The notes under the pieces: generated by a model | Databases searched by the model: none | Told to the model about the DNA's origin: nothing | Seen by the model: only the letters and a program-made list of their open reading frames with translations | Part shown: piece by piece, positions 9,102 to 18,607 of the stretch | Layout: each line of letters begins with the position of its first letter | Position numbering within the stretch: position 1 is the stretch's first letter | DNA from: Clostridium pasteurianum BC1 | Lineage (GTDB): Bacteria > Bacillota > Clostridia > Clostridiales > Clostridiaceae | Assembly (NCBI RefSeq): GCF_000389635.1 | Contig: NC_021182.1 | Coordinates: 4,505,925 to 4,569,924, forward strand | Direction: 5' to 3' | DNA length: 64,000 nucleotides | Position numbers and translations under genes: made by a program

Positions 9102-10367
9102 TTATAAATGAAAAACCTTTTTAAATTTTAAAAAAATTAAAAACATTAATATTAACGTTATTACACCGCAAAACAAAAAACTGGCATTGGCTCCAAAATG
9201 CTCACCTATTGTTCCCGCAAATAAATTTCCAATTGGGGTTGATCCAACAAGCACTAAACTATAGACACTTACTGCTCTTCCTCTATATTCATCACTTGAA
9301 TTTATTTGAATTGTGGAATTAACTGATGCCATAAATATTATACTAAAAAATCCATATATTGACAATACCAATATTGAAATATAATATGTATGAACAAAAC
9401 CTTGTATTACCAAACACATTGATAGAATTAAAGCACTAATAAATATTATATTCGATTTCCTTCTTGTATTTGAGGCAAATTTTACGGATCCAATTAAGGC
9501 ACCTACACCCGAAGCCGTTAAAAGGATACTATAGGCACCGGCTGATTTATGCAAGACTTCTTTTACATAAACAGGTATAATCACTTCATTATTAAATGCA
9601 AATGTCCCAACAATAAGCATTAATATTACTGCAGTAAATATTATTTTTTGTGACTTAATGTATTTTAGACCATTTGTAATATCCTCTATAATATTGCATT
9701 TTCTCTTTCTTATACTTGCATAATAAGATTTAATGCTAATTAATCCTATAAGAACAGCTATAAAACTAAATCCATTAATAAGAAAACAAAAAATAGATCC
9801 CAATTTAAGTAATATAATACCCGAAAATGCCGGTCCTAATATTCTTGCTATATTTACAATAGTAGAATTCATACCTATGGCACTTATTAAATCATCTTTA
9901 CCTACCAATTCTATAAAAAATGACTGCCTTGTTGGCATATCAAAAGTTTGAACAATACCATAAATGCCTGCCAATATTAAAACATGCCAATATTTTATAT
10001 TACCAGACCATATTAATATAGCAAATACAAAAGCCTGCATCATTTGCAGAAACTGTGTTATTAGTAAAAGTTTTTTCTTTGGGAACCTATCAACAAAAAC
10101 ACCTGCAAAAAGAGAAAATAGGAGCATGGGTGTAAATTGAAAAACTCCTAAAACTCCCAGTAAAAACGCTGATTTAGTAATACTATAAAATACCCACTGT
10201 TGAGCTGTCCTTTGCATCCAAGTTCCCATAAGAGATACACATTGTCCAGCTAAAAAATATCTAAAATACTTATACTTTAAAGCTGGGAAATTTTTAATAA
10301 TTCTATTGGATAGCTTCTTCATTGGCAGCTTTCCGCCCAGCAATTCTCCCACTGATGATACATTCAC
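9102..10367 (-). CDS. MFS transporter, MFS_3/DHA3-type exporter
   Basis: 421 aa with 10-12 hydrophobic helices. The start is GTG 10367 with GGAGG ten bases upstream. The signature loop FAGVFVDRFPKKKLLL between helices 2 and 3, and SLMGTWMQRTAQQWVFY in helix 1, match the enterobactin/macrolide exporter branch of the major facilitator superfamily. Substrate unknown; a drug or small-metabolite efflux pump is the likeliest role. It stands alone on the minus strand, divergent from the LacI-ABC cluster. Confidence 0.85.
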   Translation of the reverse strand: MNVSSVGELLGGKLPMKKLSNRIIKNFPALKYKYFRYFLAGQCVSLMGTWMQRTAQQWVFYSITKSAFLLGVLGVFQFTPMLLFSLFAGVFVDRFPKKKLLLITQFLQMMQAFVFAILIWSGNIKYWHVLILAGIYGIVQTFDMPTRQSFFIELVGKDDLISAIGMNSTIVNIARILGPAFSGIILLKLGSIFCFLINGFSFIAVLIGLISIKSYYASIRKRKCNIIEDITNGLKYIKSQKIIFTAVILMLIVGTFAFNNEVIIPVYVKEVLHKSAGAYSILLTASGVGALIGSVKFASNTRRKSNIIFISALILSMCLVIQGFVHTYYISILVLSIYGFFSIIFMASVNSTIQINSSDEYRGRAVSVYSLVLVGSTPIGNLFAGTIGEHFGANASFLFCGVITLILMFLIFLKFKKVFHL

Positions 10368-10429
10368 TTGAATTTCCTCCTATAATCCATTTTCAGTTAC
10401 TATCTGCAATAATTATGCTTTATCCTACA

Positions 10430-10608
10430 TCATCAATGAATCTTACTTAGCGGGAGTTTGTATTCCCACTAAGTTTAGATGAATTATCCAGTCCAGGAAC
10501 GTGTGGCTGTCATCTCCACCTTTTAGAAAAGCAGGCAAAACAAAATTTTATTTTGTATTTGTTCGCTTTCACAGAGTGCGGTGAAGTGTTACAGCTACTA
10601 GTTATCGG
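10430..10608 (-). repeat. Dispersed two-hairpin repeat, copy B (one module)
   Basis: Read on the minus strand: CCGATAACTAGTAGCTGTAAC, one module starting GCACTCTGTGAAAGCGA with an internal AAAATAAAATTTTG hairpin, GGTGGAGATGACAG, then the conserved tail hairpin (ACTTAGTGGGA / TCCCGCTAAGT). Compared with copy A it has only the second module. Confidence 0.85.
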
Positions 10609-10660
10609 ATAAATTTTATTTTACTGTTTTTTTAAAGGCTGTGAACAACATATACACGTA

Positions 10661-10718
10661 TGTATAATTCATCTAGACTTATGTAAAATACAAACTTCCA
10701 CTAATGAAGGTTCAAGGA
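10661..10718 (+). repeat. Tail fragment of the two-hairpin repeat (copy B')
   Basis: TGTATAATTCATCTAGACTT and the following CAAACTTCCACTAATGAAGG match the tail hairpin of copies B and C, here on the plus strand 50 bp from copy B. Confidence 0.6.
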
Positions 10719-10731
10719 TTATTTACAAAAA

Positions 10732-10778
10732 AGGCTTAATATTTCATGATAAATAAATTAACATGAGATATTAAGCCT
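10732..10778 (-). terminator. Orphan minus-strand terminator-like hairpin
   Basis: AGGCTTAATATTTCATG / CATGAGATATTAAGCCT, 16 of 17 paired. On the minus strand a run of six T follows. The gene immediately upstream on that strand is absent (the LacI gene is divergent), so it would terminate an unannotated transcript starting between 10780 and 11135, or protect against antisense reading. Confidence 0.55.
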
Positions 10779-10873
10779 CTTATATATTAAGTGAGCTTGT
10801 AATTAATTTAATTTTTTATATTAAATAATCTTTGAAAATATTAAACATTAATTTATAATCATTACTTTATAAT

Positions 10874-11042
10874 ATACGTTATATACTATTTTTATAACGT
10901 ATATTATATAAATACAACATTTATATAAATTAAAAATTTAATAACTATTTTAAATTATATTAACATAATCTATTAATGTCAATATTTATTTTTAATATAC
11001 AGACAATGATCAACGTTATATATTGATAATATATAACGTTAT
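10874..11042. promoter_or_regulatory. Four LacI-type operator boxes
   Basis: Boxes with an (A)ACGTT(AT)-type core occur in two inverted pairs: ATACGTTAT (10874) with ATAACGTAT (10894), and CAACGTTATATAT (11011) with ATATATAACGTT (11029) plus the exact palindrome ATAACGTTAT at 11033-11042. A related TTAACGGTTA lies between the -35 and -10 elements. LacI-family proteins bind such central-CG palindromes, so autoregulation by the adjacent regulator is inferred. Confidence 0.6.
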
Positions 11043-11059
11043 TAATATATTTTTTTGCG

Positions 11060-11088
11060 TTGTAATACATACTTTTAACGGTTATAAT
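11060..11088 (+). promoter_or_regulatory. SigA promoter of the LacI-ABC operon
   Basis: TTGTAA, 17-bp spacer, TATAAT; the operator boxes lie immediately upstream. Confidence 0.6.
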
Positions 11089-11135
11089 ATATTTATAAGT
11101 AAGATTCATTAATATGAATTTAGGAGGCATTAATT

Positions 11136-12125
11136 TTGAAAGAAAATAAAATTACTATTTCACATATTGCTGATAGCCTTGGAGTATCCAGTATGTCGGT
11201 AAGCAGAGCTCTCTCAGGTCAGGCAGGGGTAAGTGATAAATTAAGAAATAAAGTATTAGAAAAAGCCAAAGAACTTAAATATGCAAAATGTAAAAAAGCA
11301 TCCAGTATAAGCGTATTAGTTCTTCATCAAAAGGCTTTAATTGATGATAATAGCAATTTTAGTACCAGAGTTCAGGGTATAGAAAAAGTACTTCAACAAA
11401 ATGATGCACAATACGACTTAGAATTTGTTGATAAAGATAAACAAAACAACATGTATCTTCCTTATAAATTATCTAAAGGTACATATTACGACGGTGTAAT
11501 TCTGCTTGGAAGATTCAGCCTTCAATATGCTGATTTTATCAGTAATAAAATTAACAATTTAGTCTTTTATACAGGTTATTCCCCCTCCTATGATTATGAC
11601 AGCGTCTGGTTTAACTTTAATAACAGTGCCTACAAGCAATGTAAATATCTAATAGATAATAATCACAAAAATATAGGCTACCTGGGGGATATGAGCAGAT
11701 TTAGAAATAAAGAAATGCTTATGGGAATAACTACCTGCTTAGAAGATTATAATATTGAAGTTAAAAATGAATTTTTTATAAATATGAAAAATAATTATAG
11801 GAATGAAGTTATTAAATTATTCAGTCAAAAAAATAGGCCTACTTCAATAATATGTGGAAGCGATTTTATTGCATTAGAGCTTATAAAAATTCTTCACGAC
11901 ATTAAAATCAATGTACCGGAAAATGTATCTATTATAGGTACAGGAAATACACAAATTTCATCACTGTCTATACCATCTTTAACCACTGCAGATTTAAATA
12001 TTGAATATTCCTGTGAGGTTGTTGTAGATTTGCTATTAAAGAAAATCAGCAATCCATGCAAACCTAAAGAAAATATTTCAATATACACCTCTCTGGTTAA
12101 GAGGGATTCTGTAAGAAAAATTTAA
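11136..12125 (+). CDS. LacI/GalR-family transcriptional regulator
   Basis: 329 aa from TTG 11136, SD GGAGG nine bases upstream. Residues 5-50 form the LacI helix-turn-helix plus hinge (ITISHIADSLGVSSMSVSRALSG). The remainder is a periplasmic-binding-protein-like effector domain (NNHKNIGYLGD, ICGSDFIALELIKILHD, NVSIIGTGN). Its only neighbour in operon order is a pair of ABC exporter genes, an atypical target for a family that mostly governs sugar catabolism. It probably represses its own operon through the boxes at 10874-11042. Effector unknown. Confidence 0.9.
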   Translation: MKENKITISHIADSLGVSSMSVSRALSGQAGVSDKLRNKVLEKAKELKYAKCKKASSISVLVLHQKALIDDNSNFSTRVQGIEKVLQQNDAQYDLEFVDKDKQNNMYLPYKLSKGTYYDGVILLGRFSLQYADFISNKINNLVFYTGYSPSYDYDSVWFNFNNSAYKQCKYLIDNNHKNIGYLGDMSRFRNKEMLMGITTCLEDYNIEVKNEFFINMKNNYRNEVIKLFSQKNRPTSIICGSDFIALELIKILHDIKINVPENVSIIGTGNTQISSLSIPSLTTADLNIEYSCEVVVDLLLKKISNPCKPKENISIYTSLVKRDSVRKI

Positions 12126-12154
12126 TCATACATCTTCTGGGGGGTGTAAATATT

Positions 12155-13903
12155 ATGGCAAATAATATAATTTTAAAGTTTGCAAAAAAGTATAAATTTT
12201 CCTATGCCATAGGAATAATTTTTATGATTTTATCTTCTTGTATACAATCACTATTCCCGAAAGTACTAGGGAATATAGTTGATATCTTAAAAATAAGTAA
12301 CTTTAACAAGAATTTAGTAATAACTAATATATTTTACATTATATTAATAGCCGCTGGTGGATTTTTATCTACATTCATATGGAGAAATTTAATTAATTCC
12401 AATTCCAGAAGGCTTGAATGTGAGCTTAGAGAAACATTTTTCACTCATCTTCAGAAATTGTCTTCAGAATTTTACAGCAAAAGAAAAACAGGCGATCTCA
12501 TTGCTTATGCTATAAATGATATATCAGCTGTAAGATCAACTTTTGGACCAGTTACGGCAATGTCAATAAATGCGCTAGTACTATGTGCTGCCTCTATATA
12601 CTCCATGTGTAAAACCATAGACTGGCATCTTACTTTAATTACATTAATACCTATTCCATTCATTATTTTCTTTACAGTAAATATAGGAAGACTTATTAAA
12701 ATAAAATTCACAGACGTTCAAGAAAACTTTGCGGCCATCTCAGATAAAGTACAGGAAAATATTTATGGAATAAGAGTTATTAAGACCTATGTACAGGAAG
12801 AAAATGAAATAGAAAGCTTCGAAAAATTAAATAATAAGATTACTGATGCCAATCTAAGTATGGTAAAAACCTCTTCTCTACTTTCCCCCGTAATCGAATT
12901 CTGCTTTAGCATTAGCTTTGCTGTAAATTTAATCATTGGAGGTAAGATGGTTTTAAATAGACAAATAACCTTGGGGGATTTTGTAGCCTTTAATACTTAT
13001 CTAACTATAATAATAAATCCAATAATTTCCATAGGTCGTATTATTAACACTTATCAAAGGGGCATGGCATCTTTAGAAAGATTAAATGACATACTCAATG
13101 TGAAACCCAAAATAACCGATAATGGTAAAATTTCTTCTTTAAAAATCAATGGTGACATAGAATTTAAAAATTTAGATTTCTGCTATCCTGGACTGAATAA
13201 AAAATCTTTACAGAGAATTAATATTAAGATTCCAAAAGGTCACACTTTAGGCATTATAGGTAGAACGGGTTCTGGAAAAAGTACTTTAGTAAATCTTTTA
13301 TTTAAAATGTATAATATAGAAGCTGAAAAAATATTTATTGATGGGCTAGATATAAACAATATTCCTTTAGAAACTTTAAGGAATAGTTTTGGTTACGTTC
13401 CCCAGGACAATTTTTTATTTTCTGCCACAATAAAAGATAATATAACCTTTTTCAAAGATTTATATTCTTATAATGACATGAAAATTTCTACCGAAAGCAG
13501 CTGCATCCAGCACAGTATAGACTCCTTCAAGGATAAGTTTAATACCCTACTTGGCGAGCAGGGCATAAACCTTTCTGGTGGACAAAAGCAGCGTGTTTCT
13601 ATAGCAAGGGCTCTAATTAAAGACCCTGCTGTTTTAGTATTAGATGATTCTCTATCCGCTGTAGATACCATAACAGAAGGCACTATACTAAATAACTTAA
13701 AAAATATACGTAAGGGAAAAACAAATATTATAATAGCCCATAGAATATCTGCAGTGAAAGATGCTGATGAAATTATAGTATTAGATAATGGATTTATACA
13801 TGAGAGAGGCACTCACTACGAACTTTTACAAAAAGGAGGTATATATTATGGCATCTACAATGAACAATATAAAGACAGCCCAAAAGAAGCTGAAGCACTC
13901 TAG
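12155..13903 (+). CDS. ABC exporter half-transporter, degenerate-site subunit (BmrC/LmrC-like)
   Basis: 582 aa: six-helix transmembrane domain (about 1-320) and an ATPase domain. Walker A GRTGSGKST and signature [15 protein letters not shown] are canonical. Walker B reads VLVLDDSLSAVDT, with Asp where the catalytic Glu should be. That is the hallmark of the non-hydrolysing site in heterodimeric multidrug exporters. Its 3' end overlaps the start of the next gene by 56 bp, implying translational coupling and a 1:1 complex. SD GGGGGTG present; co-transcribed with the LacI gene (29-bp gap). Confidence 0.9.
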   Translation: MANNIILKFAKKYKFSYAIGIIFMILSSCIQSLFPKVLGNIVDILKISNFNKNLVITNIFYIILIAAGGFLSTFIWRNLINSNSRRLECELRETFFTHLQKLSSEFYSKRKTGDLIAYAINDISAVRSTFGPVTAMSINALVLCAASIYSMCKTIDWHLTLITLIPIPFIIFFTVNIGRLIKIKFTDVQENFAAISDKVQENIYGIRVIKTYVQEENEIESFEKLNNKITDANLSMVKTSSLLSPVIEFCFSISFAVNLIIGGKMVLNRQITLGDFVAFNTYLTIIINPIISIGRIINTYQRGMASLERLNDILNVKPKITDNGKISSLKINGDIEFKNLDFCYPGLNKKSLQRINIKIPKGHTLGIIGRTGSGKSTLVNLLFKMYNIEAEKIFIDGLDINNIPLETLRNSFGYVPQDNFLFSATIKDNITFFKDLYSYNDMKISTESSCIQHSIDSFKDKFNTLLGEQGINLSGGQKQRVSIARALIKDPAVLVLDDSLSAVDTITEGTILNNLKNIRKGKTNIIIAHRISAVKDADEIIVLDNGFIHERGTHYELLQKGGIYYGIYNEQYKDSPKEAEAL

Positions 13904-15632
13904 CAATAGCAGTTTTGTGGAACTTCTAAAATTAGCAAAACCACATTTACATAAAATAATAATTGCAGCAATCTGTGCACTCATAGTAAATTTAACTCAA
14001 ATAGCAAAGCCATATATACTCAAATTTGTTATTGATGATTTTTTAGTAAAAAATGTTGCTTACAATGGCATATATTCAATTTCGCTTATGGCTATTTTAT
14101 ACTTGACTACTGCATTTATAGGCAGTTTTGTTTCCTTTGCTCAAGAAAATTTAATAAATAGTGCTGGGCAGGCAATTATAAAAAATTTAAGAAGTAGAGT
14201 ATTTAAAATTATACAGTTTCTACCTCTAAATTATCTAGATAAAACTTCTTCTGGGAGATTAATAACCAGAGCCACTAACGATGTAGAAGCGTTAAGCGAA
14301 ATGTATACAGATGTAATTATCAGTTTATTTCAGGATTTCTTCTTATTAATTGGCATTATCTATGCAATGATTATGCTAAATATTAAGCTTACACTTATTT
14401 CCTTTTCCGTAATACCCATAATGGCCCTTATTCTTATCCTTCTTAAGAAAAAAATCAAGGCAAATTTTTTAAAGGTTAAAAATTTAATAGGTTACATTAA
14501 TGGCTTTATGGCTGAAAACATATCTGGTATGAGAATTATACAGATATTTAGAGCCGAAAGAGAAAAAATGAAAGAATTTTTAAAATTAAACAATGCTTAT
14601 TTTAAAGCCACAACACTTCAGGTTCGTTTAAACAGCATTTTAAAGCCTGGAACTGATTTTTTTCAAAACATTACTATAGCTATCCTCTTATTTTACGGCA
14701 TTAATAAAGTGTCAAATCACAGTATTGATTTGGGAATAATCTATGCCTTTACTACCTACATAAAGCAGTTTTTTAATCCAGTTTCTGATCTTGCAGATCA
14801 ATATACCACAATACAGTCAGCCTTAGTATCTGCAGATAGAATTTTTGAATTATTAGATGAAGAAAATACTCTTGAAAATTTAGATATAGGAATTGACATG
14901 AAATATATTGAAGGCACTATAGAATTTAAAGATGTTTGGTTTGCATATAATGACAGGGATTGGGTATTAAAGGGCATAAGCTTTAAACTTAACAGAGGAG
15001 AAACTGCCGCCTTTATAGGTGAAACTGGTGCAGGAAAAACCACTATAATAAGTCTCATCAATGGATTTTATAAAATTCAAAAGGGAGAAATATTAATTGA
15101 TGGAATTAATATTAATAATATAAAACTTAAGGATTTACGCAAAAATATATCTGTAGTTTTGCAGGATGTATTTTTATTCTCTGGTGATGTTAAAAATAAC
15201 ATTACATTAAATGATGACATTGATGATGAACAATTTAATAAAGCCCTGGATGCATCTTATCTCAAAGAATTCTTAGGTACTTTTAAAAATGGAGTTAAAG
15301 AACCAGTAATGGAGAGAGGAAATACTTTATCTGCTGGACAAAGGCAGCTGATCTCATTTGCAAGAGCAGTTGCCCATAATCCCTCTATACTTGTACTTGA
15401 TGAAGCTACCTCCAATGTAGATACTCAAACGGAAAAATTAATACAAAAAGCCATAGATAATATTGCTAAAGACCGAACTACTCTTATAATTGCTCACAGG
15501 CTTTCCACTATAAAAAATGCTGATAAGATAATCGTCATGAAAAATGGTAAAATTGTTGAAATTGGAAGTCATGATGAACTTATTACATCAGATTCACTAT
15601 ATAAAAGATTACTTTATAAAAATGTCAGTTAA
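13848..15632 (+). CDS. ABC exporter half-transporter, catalytic subunit (BmrD/LmrD-like)
   Basis: 594 aa from ATG 13848, chosen for AAAGGAGGT upstream; the longer frame starting at 13788 lies wholly inside the previous gene. Transmembrane domain, then Walker A GETGAGKTT and canonical Walker B ILVLDEATSNVDT. The signature is altered to LSAGQRQLISFARAV. Combined with the partner's Asp, this gives one consensus and one degenerate ATP site, as in BmrCD or TM287/288. Substrate, whether drug, peptide or lipid, cannot be inferred. Confidence 0.9.
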   Translation: MASTMNNIKTAQKKLKHSSNSSFVELLKLAKPHLHKIIIAAICALIVNLTQIAKPYILKFVIDDFLVKNVAYNGIYSISLMAILYLTTAFIGSFVSFAQENLINSAGQAIIKNLRSRVFKIIQFLPLNYLDKTSSGRLITRATNDVEALSEMYTDVIISLFQDFFLLIGIIYAMIMLNIKLTLISFSVIPIMALILILLKKKIKANFLKVKNLIGYINGFMAENISGMRIIQIFRAEREKMKEFLKLNNAYFKATTLQVRLNSILKPGTDFFQNITIAILLFYGINKVSNHSIDLGIIYAFTTYIKQFFNPVSDLADQYTTIQSALVSADRIFELLDEENTLENLDIGIDMKYIEGTIEFKDVWFAYNDRDWVLKGISFKLNRGETAAFIGETGAGKTTIISLINGFYKIQKGEILIDGININNIKLKDLRKNISVVLQDVFLFSGDVKNNITLNDDIDDEQFNKALDASYLKEFLGTFKNGVKEPVMERGNTLSAGQRQLISFARAVAHNPSILVLDEATSNVDTQTEKLIQKAIDNIAKDRTTLIIAHRLSTIKNADKIIVMKNGKIVEIGSHDELITSDSLYKRLLYKNVS

Positions 15633-15674
15633 ATTCGGAAATATATCCATATATAGAAATAATTTATCTTTCTT

Positions 15675-15728
15675 AATGCCCATATATAGACTTGAAAATA
15701 AAATAATAATGCTTTCACTATGGGCATT
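15675..15728 (+). terminator. Possible terminator between convergent ABC and bactofilin genes
   Basis: AATGCCCATA / TATGGGCATT arms separated by 34 nt; the long loop makes this weak. Confidence 0.35.
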
Positions 15729-15773
15729 CAACTTTATAATCATATCTTAATAATTCTCTATTGGCTTTCACAA

Positions 15774-16553
15774 TTATATTCTCATCTGATTTTCAACTTT
15801 TCCATCATCTACAATTTTTATCTCTCCGCTATATTCAACTTTTTCTATATAACATCCTCTACCTATTGTAACATTGTTTCCTCTCACTATCTTTGCTGTA
15901 GTTCCCTCAAGATAAATATTATCTCCTTCTATAGCTTCAGTAATAAGTTCTCTTCTGTAAGAAAACATAGTTTTTAAAAATTTAGCCACTATGGATTCAT
16001 CAAAGGCAGATAACCTGACATTTATATTTTCCCCTCCAATTTCTTTTGCCCTACATCTTCCATACAAATTTATATTTACTTCTCCAGCATTTAAAAGTCC
16101 TTCTATATTCATACCTCCCGACGCTTTAAAACTCTCACTTTCACAGTCTTTTTTTATATTTATGCTGCCTGATATATCAACTTCTTCTCCATGTAAATTT
16201 CCATCAATACTGCTGCCACCAGATATTTTTATTTTCCTAGTTCTTACATCTCCAAAAATTTGTGATCCACCGCTTACCTTAATTTCATCAGTATCCATGT
16301 TTCCATTAATTTTCACTGATCCGCTAACCTCAATTGTTTCAGTTTTAACACTCCCCTTAATATTGGCGGATCCACTGAACTTCATATTCTTTGATACCAC
16401 ATTTCCTACTATGTCTGCTGAACCACTGCATTTTAAAGTATTACACTCTAAATCACCGTTAATGGTACCTGACCCACTGATTTTAACTTCATCATATATT
16501 CCTCCACCAAAACTTCCTGATCCAGATATTTTAAGATTCTGTTTAGTCTCCAT
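15774..16553 (-). CDS. Bactofilin-like polymer-forming protein (YhbE/YhbF type)
   Basis: 259 aa made almost entirely of short beta-helix repeats such as VKISGSGTINGDLECNTLKCSGSADI, the right-handed beta-solenoid of bactofilins (DUF583). Longer than single-domain bactofilins and with a Gly-rich N-terminus (SGSGSFGGGIYDE). Bactofilins form non-polar filaments that scaffold envelope processes. Its ATG directly abuts the stop of the YhbD-like gene (TAAATG), so the two are translationally coupled, the same pairing as Bacillus yhbD-yhbE-yhbF. Confidence 0.85.
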   Translation of the reverse strand: METKQNLKISGSGSFGGGIYDEVKISGSGTINGDLECNTLKCSGSADIVGNVVSKNMKFSGSANIKGSVKTETIEVSGSVKINGNMDTDEIKVSGGSQIFGDVRTRKIKISGGSSIDGNLHGEEVDISGSINIKKDCESESFKASGGMNIEGLLNAGEVNINLYGRCRAKEIGGENINVRLSAFDESIVAKFLKTMFSYRRELITEAIEGDNIYLEGTTAKIVRGNNVTIGRGCYIEKVEYSGEIKIVDDGKVENQMRI

Positions 16554-17186
16554 TTAAAACAACTCCTTAATCTTTAATTTTAATTTTTCTATAGCTTCAT
16601 TAACACTTATTTTCATCACAACTTTTGATAATTTATCAAAATAAATCTCATTGGGAACAGATAAAATACTAGTTATCCCTACACCCATTTTTCTTACAAA
16701 TACTATTTCACAGCTTCTTCCTATATATTTATCGTAATTATCCTGTAGAGTTTGAAGTAAATTCTTACTCTCTTCAATTGAAATACTGCCCTCTAATAAA
16801 AATTCCTGCAATACACTCATGTACAATATTTCATTAAAAGAATACAGGTCAATCATTGAATTAAAATCTATATATATATCTATAACATTTTTCATAATAA
16901 TGTTTTTTTCAATAAGCTCCTCATAAGAAATTTTAATATCTGAAACTTCTGGAGAAAAAATTTGTGCCAAATCATCTAAAGATGCATCATCTTTCATATT
17001 TTTTATTTTTTCTAATCTATCAAGAATTTTCTCTCTTGGGAAAAAAGTTTCCTGGCCTGTAAAAGCAGATTTTTTTATAAACCATTCTTCCGGAATCAAA
17101 TTTTTCCTTTTCCATCTGTAAAGCTGACCATAGGATATACCCGTTAATTCTAAAAGCTCTTTTTTGGAAATCAACTTTTCTTCCAT
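16554..17186 (-). CDS. YhbD-family (DUF4004) MerR-like DNA-binding protein
   Basis: 210 aa. The N-terminus is a MerR-type winged helix (ISKKELLELTGISYGQLYRWKRKNLIPEEWF). A helical body follows, then a C-terminal domain (YIGRSCEIVFVRKMGVGITSILSVPNEIYFDKLSK). Probably regulates the coupled bactofilin gene and itself through the inverted repeat just upstream. Biological signal unknown. Confidence 0.8.
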   Translation of the reverse strand: MEEKLISKKELLELTGISYGQLYRWKRKNLIPEEWFIKKSAFTGQETFFPREKILDRLEKIKNMKDDASLDDLAQIFSPEVSDIKISYEELIEKNIIMKNVIDIYIDFNSMIDLYSFNEILYMSVLQEFLLEGSISIEESKNLLQTLQDNYDKYIGRSCEIVFVRKMGVGITSILSVPNEIYFDKLSKVVMKISVNEAIEKLKLKIKELF

Positions 17187-17205
17187 ACTATCACTCCTTG
17201 GCTTT

Positions 17206-17229
17206 AATGTAACATAACATTGTTACATT
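17206..17229. promoter_or_regulatory. Operator candidate for the YhbD-like regulator
   Basis: AATGTAACA - 6 nt - TGTTACATT, perfect 9-bp inverted repeat 20 bp before the ATG, placed where a repressor would block transcription. Confidence 0.55.
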
Positions 17230-17261
17230 GTAAAGAAAATTTTCTCAATAAAAATTAAAAA

Positions 17262-17323
17262 CCTTCTTTAGCTAATCAATTCATCTCAATATAAAAGATT
17301 GTTGATTTTTTAACTAAAGAAGG
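17262..17323 (-). terminator. Terminator of the ptb-buk operon
   Basis: CCTTCTTTAG / CTAAAGAAGG with further pairing of AATCAA/TTGATT inside; on the minus strand TTTTTAATTTTTATTG follows. Confidence 0.8.
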
Positions 17324-17415
17324 CTTATATATCTTATAGGATTGTTAAAATAACTACTATATTAAGATTACACATCATTTATTACATTAATTAAATGTAT
17401 AATCTCAATTACAAT

Positions 17416-18483
17416 TTATACATATTCTTTTGCTTTTTCTTCACCTTTTAATACTCTAAGTGCACCTTGAGTTAATGCTAAAAGTTCATCTTCTCCTGGA
17501 TAAACTACTACTGGAGCAATAAAGGAAACTCTTTCTGCAATTTTACCTGTAATACCTTTATTATAAGCTATTCCACCAGTAAGAAGTATTGCATCTACTT
17601 TTCCTGACAATACTGCTGCATCCTGACCAATTTCTTTTGCTATCTGATATATAAATGCATCATATATTAATTTTGAATCCTTATCTCCAGCATCTGCTTT
17701 ATCAGCTACAACTTTAAAGTCGTTTGTATTTGCATAGGCAACTGCTCCGCCTTTTCCGTTGATTTTTTTCTTCATTTCTTCGTAACTTACTTTTCCACTA
17801 TAAGCAATGTCAATTAAATCACCAACTGGAACTCCACCACTTCTCTCTGGTGAGAATGGACCTTCTCCTGTAAGAGCATTATTTACATCAATTACTTTTC
17901 CCTTACAATGAGCACCAACTGATGTTCCTCCGCCCATGTGAGTAACAATAAGATTTAAATCTTCGTATTTTACTCCCTTTTCCTTTGCATATCTCTTAGC
18001 AACAGCCTTTTGGTTTAATGCATGGAAAATACTTCTTCTCTTTACTTCTGGTATTCCTGAAATTTTTGCTACTTCTTGCATTTCATCAACAGTAACAGGA
18101 TCTACTATGAATGCTGGAATATTCAATTCTTTAGCTATTTCATTTGCAATTATTCCACCTAAATTTGATGCGTGCTGTCCTTGAACTCCAACCTTTAAAT
18201 CTTCAAGCATTTTTTCATTAACTGCGTATGTACCACTAACTATTGGCTTTAATAATCCACCTCTACCAACTACAGCACTTAATGTGTTAATATCTATATT
18301 TTTTTCTTTTAAAACATTTAATATAACTTCTTTTCTAAATGGGAATTGATCATATATTGTGTCATATTTAGCAATTTCCTCTGCAGAATGTTTTAGATTT
18401 TCTTCTAAAACTTGATTTTCATCCTCGTAAACTCCAATTTTTGTAGAAGTAGAACCTGGATTGATTATTAATAATTTATACAT
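17416..18483 (-). CDS. buk: Butyrate kinase
   Basis: 355 aa, standard length. Transfers phosphate from butyryl-phosphate to ADP, the ATP-yielding last step of butyrate fermentation. Acetokinase-family signature [18 protein letters not shown] at the N-terminus; [20 protein letters not shown] and the glycine-rich [19 protein letters not shown] near the C-terminus. It follows ptb after 124 bp, a gap filled by a copy of the two-hairpin repeat. Confidence 0.97.
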   Translation of the reverse strand: MYKLLIINPGSTSTKIGVYEDENQVLEENLKHSAEEIAKYDTIYDQFPFRKEVILNVLKEKNIDINTLSAVVGRGGLLKPIVSGTYAVNEKMLEDLKVGVQGQHASNLGGIIANEIAKELNIPAFIVDPVTVDEMQEVAKISGIPEVKRRSIFHALNQKAVAKRYAKEKGVKYEDLNLIVTHMGGGTSVGAHCKGKVIDVNNALTGEGPFSPERSGGVPVGDLIDIAYSGKVSYEEMKKKINGKGGAVAYANTNDFKVVADKADAGDKDSKLIYDAFIYQIAKEIGQDAAVLSGKVDAILLTGGIAYNKGITGKIAERVSFIAPVVVYPGEDELLALTQGALRVLKGEEKAKEYV

Positions 18484-18513
18484 GATGTTGCCCCCTTTTT
18501 ATAATTTATTTAC

Positions 18514-18594
18514 CTGATGGCTAGTGGCTGTAGCTCTCCACTTTTGGTGTAGAAACAGTATAACTCTCCTAGATAATGCCTTCTAAGATTCAGT
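18514..18594 (+). repeat. Dispersed two-hairpin repeat, copy E (no module), inside ptb-buk
   Basis: CTGATGGCTAGTGGCTGTAGC, CTCCACTTTTGGTGTAGAAACAG (in two parts), then a degenerate tail ending AAGATTCAGTGAAG. This is a minimal copy with the inner module missing. It is transcribed from the opposite strand as part of the ptb-buk mRNA. Confidence 0.65.
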
Positions 18595-18607
18595 GAAGTA
18601 AAGTACT

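Noticed and set aside
15991-16557. 188-aa plus-strand open frame
   Set aside because: Antisense to the repetitive bactofilin gene; its Pro/Phe/Ser pattern mirrors the beta-helix repeats.
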